Shown: positions 44,863 through 53,469 of the stretch, piece by piece
How positions within the stretch are numbered: the first letter of the stretch is position 1
Layout of the letters: every line of letters begins with the position of its first letter
NCBI RefSeq assembly: GCF_044904605.1
Contig: NZ_JADIKI010000021.1
Span: 806,001 to 870,000, forward strand
Reading direction: 5' to 3'
Source of the DNA: Dyella_B humi
GTDB lineage: Bacteria > Pseudomonadota > Gammaproteobacteria > Xanthomonadales > Rhodanobacteraceae
DNA: 64,000 bases
Position numbers and translations under genes: made by a program
Notes under the pieces: model-generated
What the model saw: the letters and a program-made list of their open reading frames with translations, nothing else
Databases searched by the model: none
Told to the model about the DNA's origin: nothing

Positions 44863-45584
44863 GCACGCTGTTCATTTCCGACCTGCATCTGGACGACAGC
44901 CGCCCGCACATCACCTCGCTGTTCGAACACTACCTGGCCGGCGACGAAGTGCGCCGCGCGGATGCGCTGTACATCCTCGGCGACTTAGTCGAGGCATGGG
45001 TCGGCGACGATGACGATGCGGAATTGCCACAGCGCATCGCCCGGGCCACCGGCGCCGTGCGTGACGCTGGCGTGCCGGTGTACTTCATGGTCGGCAATCG
45101 TGACTTTCTGCTCGGCGAAACGTATGCCGCGCGCGCCGGCCTCACGCTGGTCGAAGACGGCGCGGTGCACGATCTCTACGGCACGCCGACTCTGCTGATG
45201 CACGGCGATGTGCTATGCACCGACGACGTGGCGTACCAGCAGATCCGCCGCCAGGTGCGCTCACCAGAATGGAAACAGCAGGTGCTGTCCATGCCGCTGG
45301 AAGCGCGTCGCGCGCTTGCCGCGAAGGCGCGTGCAGAGAGCCGCGCCCACACCAGCAGCGCCCAGGAAACCATCATGGACGTCAACGCCGACGCCGTGGC
45401 CCAAGCCATGCGCAATGCTGGCGTGAAACACCTTATCCACGGGCACACTCATCGCCCCGCCGTTCACCATTTCGAATTGGACGGCCAGACGGCCGAACGT
45501 ATCGTGCTGGGCGACTGGTACGAACAGGGCTCGGTGTTGCGCGTATCGCCCGAAGGACGCGAGTTGCGCGCCATTCGGGAATAA
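44859..45584 (+). CDS. lpxH: UDP-2,3-diacylglucosamine diphosphatase
   Basis: A 241-residue calcineurin-like phosphoesterase of lipid A synthesis. Metal-binding set: FISDLHLDDSRP, YILGDLVEAWVGDDD, VGNRDFLLG, LLMHGDVLCTDD and HGHTHRPAVH. Cyclophilin gene upstream is coupled through an ATGA overlap, an arrangement common in gammaproteobacteria. Confidence 0.95.
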   Translation: MSTLFISDLHLDDSRPHITSLFEHYLAGDEVRRADALYILGDLVEAWVGDDDDAELPQRIARATGAVRDAGVPVYFMVGNRDFLLGETYAARAGLTLVEDGAVHDLYGTPTLLMHGDVLCTDDVAYQQIRRQVRSPEWKQQVLSMPLEARRALAAKARAESRAHTSSAQETIMDVNADAVAQAMRNAGVKHLIHGHTHRPAVHHFELDGQTAERIVLGDWYEQGSVLRVSPEGRELRAIRE

Positions 45585-45880
45585 ATCGTGCCAACAAAAA
45601 CGGCAATCTGTATGCATTTTCGGAAATAGCGCACCACGTCACGCAATGTAACGTCGGGCTACACGGATTCTCCACAATCCATTCACCTGTGTGCACGCAG
45701 GATCAAGACGCCCGATCCCACTCATGTAGGCATTCAGGCAATCCACACTAGGGGTCCCAAGCTACGAGCGTCGCCGGCGTGCATGAGCCGGTCGGGGGGA
45801 TTGATGTCTACTTTCACTGGCGCATCCAAACAGGCGCAACGCCTGCGCTGGAACGCACCGCGTTCAAGGAGTGATGAGTC
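45585..45880. other. Intergenic region before the lipoprotein-transporter pair
   Basis: 296 bp without a convincing gene. It contains a near-perfect 16-bp palindrome (45686-45701, CCTGTGTGCACGCAGG) that might be an operator for the lipoprotein gene. No promoter could be defined. Confidence 0.35.
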
Positions 45881-47413
45881 ATGCGTAGCGTATCTTCGGG
45901 CAACATTTTCAAGCAGACCCTTCTGGCCAGCTTGATCGCAGCAACCGTCTTGTCTTTGGCGGCGTGCAGCGGATCAGGTTCGGTGCGCAGTTCGTCGGGA
46001 GGTCTAGGGGTTGGTCCTGCAGGCAGCGGATCGAGTAGCAGCGGCAGCTCTGGATCGGAAGGTTCGGGTACTTCCGGTAGCAGCGGCAATAGCGGCACGG
46101 GTAGCAGTGGCAGTGGTAGTAGTGGAACAGGTACGGGTACCGGCAGCGGTTCCGGCTCGGGCAGTGGTGGTATTACCGGCACAGGTGGTAGTGGTAGCGG
46201 CAGTGGTGGCAACGGCAGTGGTAATGGAGGAAGTGGTGGCGGTAATGGAGGCGGCGGCGGTGGTAATGGCGGCTCCGGCACGCCGCAACCTTCCAACCTG
46301 ATCGGCAGCGTGGCCACTGGCGCGGGTGGCGTGGTATCGGGTCTTGGCGGTGCCGTCAGCACTGTCGGTTCGCAACTGACCAATCAATCGCTATTGGGCA
46401 ACAACGCCCTTACACAAGGATTGAGCGGTGTCATTGCCAACACCGGCAATGCCGTTGTCGCACTGGGTAGTGGCGTAAGCAGCGGGCTCGGCCAGATCGG
46501 CAACAGCAGCGATCCGGTCGGCACCACAGTACAAAGTCTGGGCGGCGTCGTGAACGACTCCGGTAAAGCCGTGAACGATCTCGGCCAGACAGTGGCCAGC
46601 GTCGGTTCTTTCCAGGGTTCGCCGATCCAACCGATCACCTCCACGCTCGGTGGCGTGGTATCGACCGTCGGCAACGATGTTTCGGCGGGCAGCACGCCAC
46701 TCGATCACACCTTGAGCACCGGATTAGTGAAGACGGTGACGCAAGCCGTCAGCAACACGGTGACGCCCGTAGCGACGCTGGGTCAAAGCAACACTGCCGG
46801 CGGCGGCAATCTGGTCGCAACAGCGTCGCAGGTGGGCGGCAACGCCACCAGCGGCGTGGGTAGCATTGTTTCTGCGGTGGGCGCACAGGTGGCCAGCACG
46901 GGTTCCTCGGTGCCCGGTGCATCACCTGTCACGCAGTTGGTGGGCAATACGGTGCAAGGTGCTGGCAGTGCCGTTACGACGCTTGGCAATGGCGTTACTG
47001 CCGGCCTCGGTCAGTCGGGCAGCATCAGCAATCCGGTAGGTGTCACCGCGGCAGGTGCCACGAACGCAGTCACCGGCGTTGGCCAGACGCTCGCAAGTAC
47101 AGGCCAAGCGCTTGCCAGTGCCACAGGCTCTGGTACGGCCTCGGGACTTAGCCCGGTGACCAGCCTCGTCGGCAACGTCGTCACTACCGCTGGCAATACG
47201 GTCGCTTCGGTAGGCAGCGGCGGTACGGCCGGTGTCAACGGCGCCTTGCAACCGGTCACGCAAACCGTGAGCAACGTGGTCAATGGTGTGGCCAGCCTCA
47301 CCGGCACCAGCGGCACGGGTGGATTGATCGGCGCGGCGACCGGCAGCTCCTCATCGAGCAGCAGCAACAAAGACCAGGGCCTGCTCGGCTTGCTCGGCAA
47401 GCACAGTCTGTAA
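45881..47413 (+). CDS. Repetitive Gly/Ser-rich lipoprotein, candidate transporter substrate
   Basis: A 510-residue predicted lipoprotein. The lipobox LSLAAC places the modified Cys at residue 29. Residues 30-135 are almost pure Gly/Ser/Thr (GSGSSGTGTGTG type). Residues 136-470 are degenerate repeats with the pattern GxxVxxLGxxVxxGLGQ; one block (near 170-230) is echoed near 355-405. A Ser-run and LLGLLGKHSL close the protein. Automated pipelines tend to call such proteins collagen-like, but I see no true Gly-X-Y triplets. It has no TPS (haemagglutination) domain. It is followed after 108 bp by a TpsB-like outer-membrane transporter, so surface display by that partner is an inference. RBS AAGGAG at 45868-45873. 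Confidence 0.8.
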   Translation: MRSVSSGNIFKQTLLASLIAATVLSLAACSGSGSVRSSSGGLGVGPAGSGSSSSGSSGSEGSGTSGSSGNSGTGSSGSGSSGTGTGTGSGSGSGSGGITGTGGSGSGSGGNGSGNGGSGGGNGGGGGGNGGSGTPQPSNLIGSVATGAGGVVSGLGGAVSTVGSQLTNQSLLGNNALTQGLSGVIANTGNAVVALGSGVSSGLGQIGNSSDPVGTTVQSLGGVVNDSGKAVNDLGQTVASVGSFQGSPIQPITSTLGGVVSTVGNDVSAGSTPLDHTLSTGLVKTVTQAVSNTVTPVATLGQSNTAGGGNLVATASQVGGNATSGVGSIVSAVGAQVASTGSSVPGASPVTQLVGNTVQGAGSAVTTLGNGVTAGLGQSGSISNPVGVTAAGATNAVTGVGQTLASTGQALASATGSGTASGLSPVTSLVGNVVTTAGNTVASVGSGGTAGVNGALQPVTQTVSNVVNGVASLTGTSGTGGLIGAATGSSSSSSSNKDQGLLGLLGKHSL

Positions 47414-47521
47414 CTGACACGACGACAGCGATGAAGCGTTGAACGGAGGCGGCTTACCGGCCGCCTCCGCCTTATCGGTGTGAACTCTTTTCGCGCCTGA
47501 AACTGCAAACAGGGGCATCGC

Positions 47522-49207
47522 ATGAAGGCATGGATCGGCCCAGCTCTCGGCGTCTCAATCGTGATGTCGATGCCGGCGGAGGCACAAGTGCGTCCGCCGG
47601 TAACCGCCAACCCACTGCAAAACCTGCCACGCGTGGAAACGCCGGTGGCGCCCAAGGTCACTACCGAAGTACAAACTCGCGCGGCCAATCCGCGTCTGGC
47701 CGCACTGCTCGCTACATCCATCACGCCGAGGCGTTTCGACGTGGTCGGTGTCCACGCGGTGCCGTTCAAGGAAGTCGCTGCGCTGTTCAGCCCGATGACC
47801 GGCAAGACAGTGCACGTTTCCGATGTACTCGATGCGGCGGCGAAAATCAGCGCCGTCTACAAGGCGCATGGTTACGCCCTCTCGTTCGGTTTTGTGCCCA
47901 CGCAGGATTTTGCCAACGGCGACGTGCACATCATCGTGGTAGAAGGCTACGTGGCGGAAGTAGACGTCCATGGCGACGCGGGCAACGTCGAACCGAAAAT
48001 TCGCGCGATCGCCGCGCACATCGCGAAAGACCGTCCGCTGCGGCAGAAAACCTTCGAGCGGTATCTGCAAGTGTTGGGCATGCTGCCAGGCGTGCATATC
48101 GATGCGAACGTACCAGCGCCCACCACCACGGATGGCGCGACCCGCCTGGTGCTCACGGTGAAGCGCTCACGCTTCAATGCCACCACCGGCATCGATTTCA
48201 ATCATCCTGGCGTGCAGGGCCTGACCAGCGTGACAGAAAACGGGCTACTGCCGTTCGCCGAGCAAATCGGCTTCTCCATCCTGCTCCCGCCCGGCCCGGG
48301 CCATCAGCACCTGTATTCGCTCAGCTATCTGCAGCCATTGGCCTCGGACGGCGCGATGCTGCACTTCAACGGTTCGCACTACCAAGGCAATCCGAATACC
48401 GACAACCAGCTGCCCTACTACCTGCAGCAGACCTTGCACCAGGATCAGTTCGCGCTTTCCGTCAGCTACCCACTGCTGTTGAACAACCACACCAATGTCA
48501 CCGCAACCGGCGGTGCTTACGTCACCACGCTCACAGAGACGTACACCAACACCATCACCGGTGCACGCCTGATCCAGCACGACGGCCTGCGCGTCTTCAA
48601 CGGCAAGCTGGACTACCTCAAGGCTAGCGACACGAGCGTGCAGAAGATCAACCTGGAGATTGCGCGCGGCATCGATGGTCTTGGTGCCAACGCCAGCGTG
48701 GTGACTCGCTTCGGCAATCTCGTGCTGGTCTCGCCGGTCGACCCGACCTTCACACGTTACGACGCTACCTTTCTGCAAAGCGACGTATGGCCACATCGCT
48801 TCGGCACGGTTTTCAGCATCACCGGGCAATACAGCCACAACACACTGCCGACCACCGAGCAGGTGAGCTTCGGTGGTCCACGCTACGGCTTGGCGTACGA
48901 TCCCGGCGAAACCGCCGGCGATAGCGGCTGGGGCGCATCGTTCGAAGTGAACCAGCATTACGACTTGTCCAACCGCTGGGTAAGGCAAGTTACACCGTAT
49001 GTGGTCACGCAGTTGGCGCGGGTGTATCTCAACGTCGGCGCGCCCGCACCTGCCAAACTCGGTTCTGCCGGCATCGGCGTGCGATGGACGGATAAGCACT
49101 ACTATTCGTTCGATCTCACCGTGGCGCAGCCGGTGGGCGACAAGCCGCTGGGTACTACGCATCGCTCGCCGCGGGTGAATTTCGCTTTTAGCTATCAGCT
49201 GCGCTGA
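47522..49207 (+). CDS. TpsB-family (ShlB/FhaC/HecB) outer-membrane transporter
   Basis: A 561-residue Omp85-superfamily protein. Signal peptide MKAWIGPALGVSIVMSMPAEA; a POTRA-like segment (about 75-150, FDVVGVHAVPFKEVAALFSPMTGK to VEGYVAEVDVHGDAG); a second POTRA-like part to about 205; then a 16-strand barrel region ending FAFSYQLR with a C-terminal aromatic/basic end typical of outer-membrane proteins. The lid-loop motif is present as FGGPRYGLAYDPGE, close to the GG-R-G-Y-PGE form of this family. The only candidate substrate nearby is the preceding lipoprotein. Confidence 0.88.
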   Translation: MKAWIGPALGVSIVMSMPAEAQVRPPVTANPLQNLPRVETPVAPKVTTEVQTRAANPRLAALLATSITPRRFDVVGVHAVPFKEVAALFSPMTGKTVHVSDVLDAAAKISAVYKAHGYALSFGFVPTQDFANGDVHIIVVEGYVAEVDVHGDAGNVEPKIRAIAAHIAKDRPLRQKTFERYLQVLGMLPGVHIDANVPAPTTTDGATRLVLTVKRSRFNATTGIDFNHPGVQGLTSVTENGLLPFAEQIGFSILLPPGPGHQHLYSLSYLQPLASDGAMLHFNGSHYQGNPNTDNQLPYYLQQTLHQDQFALSVSYPLLLNNHTNVTATGGAYVTTLTETYTNTITGARLIQHDGLRVFNGKLDYLKASDTSVQKINLEIARGIDGLGANASVVTRFGNLVLVSPVDPTFTRYDATFLQSDVWPHRFGTVFSITGQYSHNTLPTTEQVSFGGPRYGLAYDPGETAGDSGWGASFEVNQHYDLSNRWVRQVTPYVVTQLARVYLNVGAPAPAKLGSAGIGVRWTDKHYYSFDLTVAQPVGDKPLGTTHRSPRVNFAFSYQLR

Positions 49208-49220
49208 GGCATCCCATTTC

Positions 49221-49413
49221 CCTCACCGTCATTCCGGCGAAGGCCGGACGGAGCGCGAAGCGCGGAGAACGTCCGAAGGACGGCCCCGAAGGGGTGAGCG
49301 AAGCGAATCATCCAGTGCAAATACGTTGTGCGAAGCACTCAATACAAAAAGTGTTGTGTCCTTCGGACGCGTATTCAAACTGGATTCCGGCCTTCGCCGG
49401 AATGACGGTGAGG
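49221..49413. repeat. REP-like inverted pair with long CTTCGG-rich spacer
   Basis: Outer units CCGTCATTCCGGCGAAGGCC (left) and its partner ending 49413 enclose 130 bp full of short hairpins (GCGCGAAGCGC, GTCCGAAGGAC, CCCCGAAGGGG). Between the convergent transporter and mdh genes. Confidence 0.75.
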
Positions 49414-49444
49414 CAAGAACGAACCTACTTACCAAATTGATGCC

Positions 49445-49478
49445 GTAAAAAAACGGCCACCCTCACGGATGGCCGTTC
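49445..49478 (-). terminator. Intrinsic terminator of mdh
   Basis: On the minus strand an 8-bp stem AACGGCCA / TGGCCGTT is followed by a run of seven Ts, 25 bp after the mdh stop. Confidence 0.88.
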
Positions 49479-49501
49479 GTTTGGCGATGCGAAGCCGTGA
49501 A

Positions 49502-50488
49502 TTACTTCTTCGCAAACAAATGCTCGACGCCAGCGCGCTCTTCACGCAGTTCCTTGTCGGTGGCTTCCATACGGGCACGCGAGAAGTCATTGATCTCCAG
49601 GCCCTGCACAATTTCGTACTTGCCGTTCTTCACGGTTACCGGATAGCCGTAGATCACGCCTGGTTGGATGCCGTACGAGCCGTCGGACGGAATGCCCATC
49701 GACACCCAGTCACCTTCCGCGGTGCCGAGTGCCCAGGTGTGCATATGATCGATCGCGGCGGACGCGGCCGAAGCAGCGGAAGAGGCGCCACGCGCCTTGA
49801 TGATGGCCGCGCCGCGCTGCTGCACGGTGGGGATGAAATCCTTCTCGTACCAGGTCTGGTCGACCAGGCTGAGTGCAGCCTTGCCGCCCACAGTGGCGTG
49901 GTGCAGGTCCGGATACTGCGTGGAGCTGTGGTTGCCCCAGATGGTGACCTTCTTGATGTCGGTGGTGTGCTTGCCGGTCTTCTCGGCGAGCTGCGATAGC
50001 GCACGGTTGTGATCCAAGCGCACCATCGCGGTGAAGCACTTCGGATCAAGACTTGGCGCATTCTGCTGTGCGATCAGCGAATTGGTGTTGGCCGGGTTGC
50101 CGACCACCAGCACGCGCACGTCGCGCTTGGCGTGATCGTTCAGCGCCTTGCCCTGCGGCGCGAAGATGGCGCCGTTGGCTTCCAGCAGATCCTTGCGCTC
50201 CATGCCCGGGCCACGCGGACGCGCGCCGACCAGCAGCGCGTAATCGACGTCCTTGAAGGCAACATTCACGTCATCGGTGGCGACCACGCCGGCCAGCAGC
50301 GGGAAGGCGCAATCGTTGAGCTCCATCACCACGCCCTGCAGCGCGGGCAGTGCCGGGGTGATTTCGAGCAAGTGCAGAATTACCGGCTGATCTGGACCGA
50401 GCATGTCGCCGGCGGCGATGCGGAACAGCAGGGCGTAACCGATCTGGCCGGCTGCGCCGGTCACGGCAACACGAACGGGGGCTTTCAT
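49502..50488 (-). CDS. mdh: Malate dehydrogenase
   Basis: A 328-residue NAD-dependent TCA-cycle enzyme. VAVTGAAGQIGYALL (Rossmann), VGARPRGPGMERKDLLEANG (substrate Arg loop), VVGNPANTNSL, MVRLDHNRALSQLA and IWGNHSSTQYPD (catalytic His) are all present. ATG at 50488 with AAGGAG upstream. This is the cytosolic-type group found in Xanthomonadales. Confidence 0.95.
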   Translation of the reverse strand: MKAPVRVAVTGAAGQIGYALLFRIAAGDMLGPDQPVILHLLEITPALPALQGVVMELNDCAFPLLAGVVATDDVNVAFKDVDYALLVGARPRGPGMERKDLLEANGAIFAPQGKALNDHAKRDVRVLVVGNPANTNSLIAQQNAPSLDPKCFTAMVRLDHNRALSQLAEKTGKHTTDIKKVTIWGNHSSTQYPDLHHATVGGKAALSLVDQTWYEKDFIPTVQQRGAAIIKARGASSAASAASAAIDHMHTWALGTAEGDWVSMGIPSDGSYGIQPGVIYGYPVTVKNGKYEIVQGLEINDFSRARMEATDKELREERAGVEHLFAKK

Positions 50489-50557
50489 CGTGGCAACTCC
50501 TTCAGGTGCATAAAATGACAAAGCCCGCATCGTAGCGACGCGGGCCGTAAAAAGAGG

Positions 50558-51757
50558 TCAAGTCAGCTCGGCGAAGAACTCGGCGATGCGCGCAAGGCCG
50601 GGTTCGAGCTGAGCCGTAGGACAGGTATAGGAAATACGCATGGCGCGCGGCTCGCCGAACGCCGAGCCGGGCACGCAGGCCACACCTTTTGCGCCCAACA
50701 GCGCGGCGCAGAAATCCACGTCGGTCTCGATGCGCGTGCCGTTGTGGCTTTTGCCGAACGCCACCGAGATATCCGGGAATGCATAGAAGGCGCCTTGCGG
50801 ACGCGGACACACCACGCCCGGAATCTGCGCCAGCGCGGCCAGCACTACATCGCGTTTCTGTGCGAATTCCTTGCACTTGGCCTGCGGAACATCCTGCGGG
50901 CCACTGAAGGCGGCGATGGCCGCGGCAGCGATCACTTCCGGCACGCTGGTGATGTGATTGGAATTGAGCGTGGTTACTGCCTTGGCCACGTTTTCCGGCC
51001 CGGCGATCAGGCCCACGCGCCAGCCCGGCATGCCGTAGGTCTTGGACACCGAATCGACGAAGATCAAGCGATCGCGCAGGCCCGGCTGCGAAAACACAAA
51101 GTTGTGATAGCCGATGCCATCGAACACCATCGAGTTGTAGATGTCGTCGGTGATGATCCACGTATCTGGATACTGTGCCAGCACGTCCGCCAGCGCCGCG
51201 ATTTCCTCGCGCGTGTAGACCATGCCGGTGGGATTGGACGGATTGTTGAACAGGAACACTTTCGGCTTGCGCGCCAGCGCCGTTTCCAGTTGCTGCGGCG
51301 TGAGCTTGTAGTGCTGCTCCGGGCCGCAATGCAGCACGTTGGTTTTCGCGCCCACGATGTCGGCGATGTCGTGATAGGTGGTCCAGTACGGCGCGGCGAA
51401 GCAGATCTCGTCTCCTTCGTTGAGCAGCGCTTCGGCCAGGTTGTACAGCACCTGCTTGGCGCCGATGCCCACCGACAGGTTCAGGCGCCCATAACCGGTA
51501 AAGCCGAGCGCCTCGATGTGTTTGAGGAAGGCATCCAGCAGCGCGTCGGAGCCGCGGTTACTGCCGTACTGGCCGCTGTCATGCGAAAGCGCTTCACGAG
51601 CCGCCGCGTACACGTGTTCGCCGGGCAGGAAGTTAGGTACGCCGATGGAAAAGCTGATGATGTCGCGACCGGCGGCCTTGAGCTGCTTGGCCGTTTCGGC
51701 GATGACCATGATCGCGCTGGGTTTGGCACGACCGACGCGTTGAGCGAGCTGGGGCAT
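50558..51757 (-). CDS. Class I/II aminotransferase (aspartate aminotransferase-like)
   Basis: A 399-residue PLP enzyme. SFSIGVPNFLPGEHV, NNPSNPTGMVYTREE, DDIYNSMVFDG, the PLP-binding Lys in VDSVSKTYGMPGWRVGL and SYTCPTAQLEPGLARIAEF are typical of the aspartate aminotransferase Igamma subgroup. Substrate (aspartate, possibly prephenate or aromatic) is not fixed by motifs. 69 bp upstream of mdh on the same strand; oxaloacetate would link the two. Confidence 0.88.
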   Translation of the reverse strand: MPQLAQRVGRAKPSAIMVIAETAKQLKAAGRDIISFSIGVPNFLPGEHVYAAAREALSHDSGQYGSNRGSDALLDAFLKHIEALGFTGYGRLNLSVGIGAKQVLYNLAEALLNEGDEICFAAPYWTTYHDIADIVGAKTNVLHCGPEQHYKLTPQQLETALARKPKVFLFNNPSNPTGMVYTREEIAALADVLAQYPDTWIITDDIYNSMVFDGIGYHNFVFSQPGLRDRLIFVDSVSKTYGMPGWRVGLIAGPENVAKAVTTLNSNHITSVPEVIAAAAIAAFSGPQDVPQAKCKEFAQKRDVVLAALAQIPGVVCPRPQGAFYAFPDISVAFGKSHNGTRIETDVDFCAALLGAKGVACVPGSAFGEPRAMRISYTCPTAQLEPGLARIAEFFAELT

Positions 51758-51891
51758 GGCTTTCCTCGGGGGTACGGGACAGCAAACCGGCGGATTTTAG
51801 CATGCGGCGCTGCGTCAACCGGAGGGGCAGCGGATACAGACCCAGAAAATTCCTATTGCGTCGACATGCTGCACTGGCATGATGGCGCGGG

Positions 51892-51907
51892 ACCGCCTTA
51901 AGGCGGT
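51892..51907. promoter_or_regulatory. Perfect 16-bp palindrome upstream of small membrane gene
   Basis: ACCGCCTTAAGGCGGT, exactly self-complementary, 45 bp before the GlsB/YeaQ-like ATG. Candidate operator; regulator unknown. Confidence 0.35.
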
Positions 51908-51952
51908 GGGGTGTCACGACCAACCTGCAAGGCTCTGACAAAGGGGAAGTCC

Positions 51953-52207
51953 ATGTTTCATATCATCTGGTCCATCATCGTCGGTTTCGTCGTCGGCCTG
52001 ATTGCACGCTGGATCGTGCCCGGCGCCGAGCACTATGGGTTCATCATGACCACCGTGGTGGGCATCGTCGGTTCCGTGATCGGTGGTTTCATCGGTACGT
52101 TGTTCAGCAAACCCACGCCCGGTCAGAAATTCCACACAGCGGGTTTTCTGCTGTCGATCGTCGGCGCAATCATCCTGGTGTACCTGCTGCGCTTCATCCA
52201 GCACTGA
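51953..52207 (+). CDS. GlsB/YeaQ/YmgE-family membrane protein
   Basis: An 84-residue inner-membrane protein with three hydrophobic helices (about 3-20, 27-48, 59-80) and the Gly-zipper pattern GFVVGLIARWIVPG and GIVGSVIGGFIG of the transglycosylase-associated (DUF-type) family. RBS AAAGGGGA precedes the ATG at 51953. Family members respond to general stress; function unknown. Confidence 0.88.
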   Translation: MFHIIWSIIVGFVVGLIARWIVPGAEHYGFIMTTVVGIVGSVIGGFIGTLFSKPTPGQKFHTAGFLLSIVGAIILVYLLRFIQH

Positions 52208-52230
52208 TATCTCAGCGCTCAATGGACGTA

Positions 52231-52266
52231 AAAAAAGCACGGCGGGGGAATCCGCCGTGCTTTTTT
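52231..52266. terminator. Bidirectional intrinsic terminator
   Basis: AAAAAAGCACGGCGG / CCGCCGTGCTTTTTT with a 6-base loop, between the convergent membrane-protein and YidB-like genes. Confidence 0.93.
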
Positions 52267-52279
52267 GTATGCACTACGC

Positions 52280-52711
52280 TCAGGCTGTCTTCGAGGCGAG
52301 CAGCTTTTCGGCCAGACCGCCCAACATGGAAAGATCGAAACCGCCACCACCGTTCGACGGCACTTCACCGTTCGGTGTGAGGTGATCCACCGCGTGCGGC
52401 AACACCTGCGCGAGCTGACCAACCAGTTGGCCGGGATCCACGCCGAGCTTGCCGGCCGCGTTGTTCACCACCGAATCCAGGCCAGACTTCTGCAGCACTT
52501 CATTGAGCTGATCACCGGAAATGGCCTGGTTCACACCCGTGCCGACCCAGGATTGCACCGCTCCGCCCAGACCGTGCTGCTGCAACGTGCTGGTCAGACC
52601 CTGCACGCCACCGGCCTGCTGGATCAACGCCCCGGCTACCGATATCAACGAATTGCCGCCACCGCCCTGATTTCCGCCCAACAGACTGCCCAAGCTATCG
52701 AGTAACGACAT
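52280..52711 (-). CDS. YidB-like DUF937 protein
   Basis: A 143-residue protein of the DUF937/YidB family. MSLLDSLGSLLGG then GGGGNSLISVAGALIQQAGG, GLGGAVQSWVGTGVNQAISGDQL and LAQVLPHAVDHLTPNGEVP are characteristic. The ATG at 52711 has AAAGGAG upstream. Function unknown; no signal peptide. Confidence 0.87.
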   Translation of the reverse strand: MSLLDSLGSLLGGNQGGGGNSLISVAGALIQQAGGVQGLTSTLQQHGLGGAVQSWVGTGVNQAISGDQLNEVLQKSGLDSVVNNAAGKLGVDPGQLVGQLAQVLPHAVDHLTPNGEVPSNGGGGFDLSMLGGLAEKLLASKTA

Positions 52712-52808
52712 GGCCGTGCTCCTTTGAGAAAGATCCAAGCCTGCCGATTCTATGTCGACGCGGGCTACACAGTCGTAACAGTGGCGTGAAAACGCGTCTG
52801 ATATCGTT

Positions 52809-52833
52809 CCCTCTCCCCGAAGGGGAAGAGGGA
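52809..52833. repeat. CCCTCTCCCC-type palindrome
   Basis: CCCTCTCCCC-GA-AGGGGAAGAGGG hairpin between ppiB and the YidB-like gene. Confidence 0.65.
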
Positions 52834-52844
52834 ACTAGCAACCT

Positions 52845-53354
52845 TCAGCCGCGCTGATCGAGCACCGCGTTCCATTCCTTCACACGCTCGGCCTGGGCGG
52901 CCAGCAGGGCGTCCACGTCACCTTCCACGGTGACCTTCTCGATCGCGTCACCCTGTTTGATCGCATCGACCACCTTCTGGTCTTCGGCGCCAACCACTTC
53001 GCCGAACACGCTGTGCTTGCCGTCCAACCAGGGCGTGGCGCCGTGGGTGATGAAGAACTGGCTGCCGTTCGTGCGCGGACCGGCGTTGGCCATGGACAGG
53101 ATGCCCGGCTTGTCATGGCGCAGTGAGGTATGAAACTCGTCCTCGAAACGATAGCCCGGACCGCCGCGGCCGCTACCCTCGGGGCAGCCGCCCTGGATCA
53201 TGAAGTCGGGGATGACGCGATGGAACGCCAAACCATCGTAGTAGCCGCGACGCGCCAGGTTGACGAAGCTCGCTACCGTCACCGGCGCCTTGTCGTCATG
53301 CAGGCGCAGGTGGATCGGGCCGCGGTTGGTGGTGATCGTGACTTGGATGGTCAT
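52845..53354 (-). CDS. ppiB: Cytoplasmic cyclophilin PpiB
   Basis: A 169-residue peptidyl-prolyl isomerase without a signal peptide. VASFVNLARRGYYDGLAFHRVIPDFMIQGG, GPGYRFEDEF, SMANAGPRTNGSQFFIT and FGEVV match cyclophilins, with catalytic Arg in FHRVI. A second cyclophilin gene in this window (44191-44862) encodes the exported form. Confidence 0.93.
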   Translation of the reverse strand: MTIQVTITTNRGPIHLRLHDDKAPVTVASFVNLARRGYYDGLAFHRVIPDFMIQGGCPEGSGRGGPGYRFEDEFHTSLRHDKPGILSMANAGPRTNGSQFFITHGATPWLDGKHSVFGEVVGAEDQKVVDAIKQGDAIEKVTVEGDVDALLAAQAERVKEWNAVLDQRG

Positions 53355-53441
53355 GGATATTCCTTGTGGTATTGAACAAACGTGCGCCCCGGAAACACAG
53401 GGTGCCGAACCCACAAGAATACCCCCAAGAACGCCTCAGGC

Positions 53442-53469
53442 GTAGGTCGGGGTGAGAACCCCAACCTAC
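53442..53469. repeat. GTAGG hairpin at hydrolase 3' end
   Basis: GTAGGTCGGGGT-GAGA-ACCCCAACCTAC, a 12-bp stem with one G-U type mismatch, overlapping the hydrolase stop codon. Confidence 0.55.

Noticed and set aside
51912..51938. Third TGTCACG upstream of the GlsB/YeaQ-like gene
   Set aside because: The bases 16 positions downstream are CTGA, not CGTC, so it lacks the -10 element of the ECF41-type promoter.
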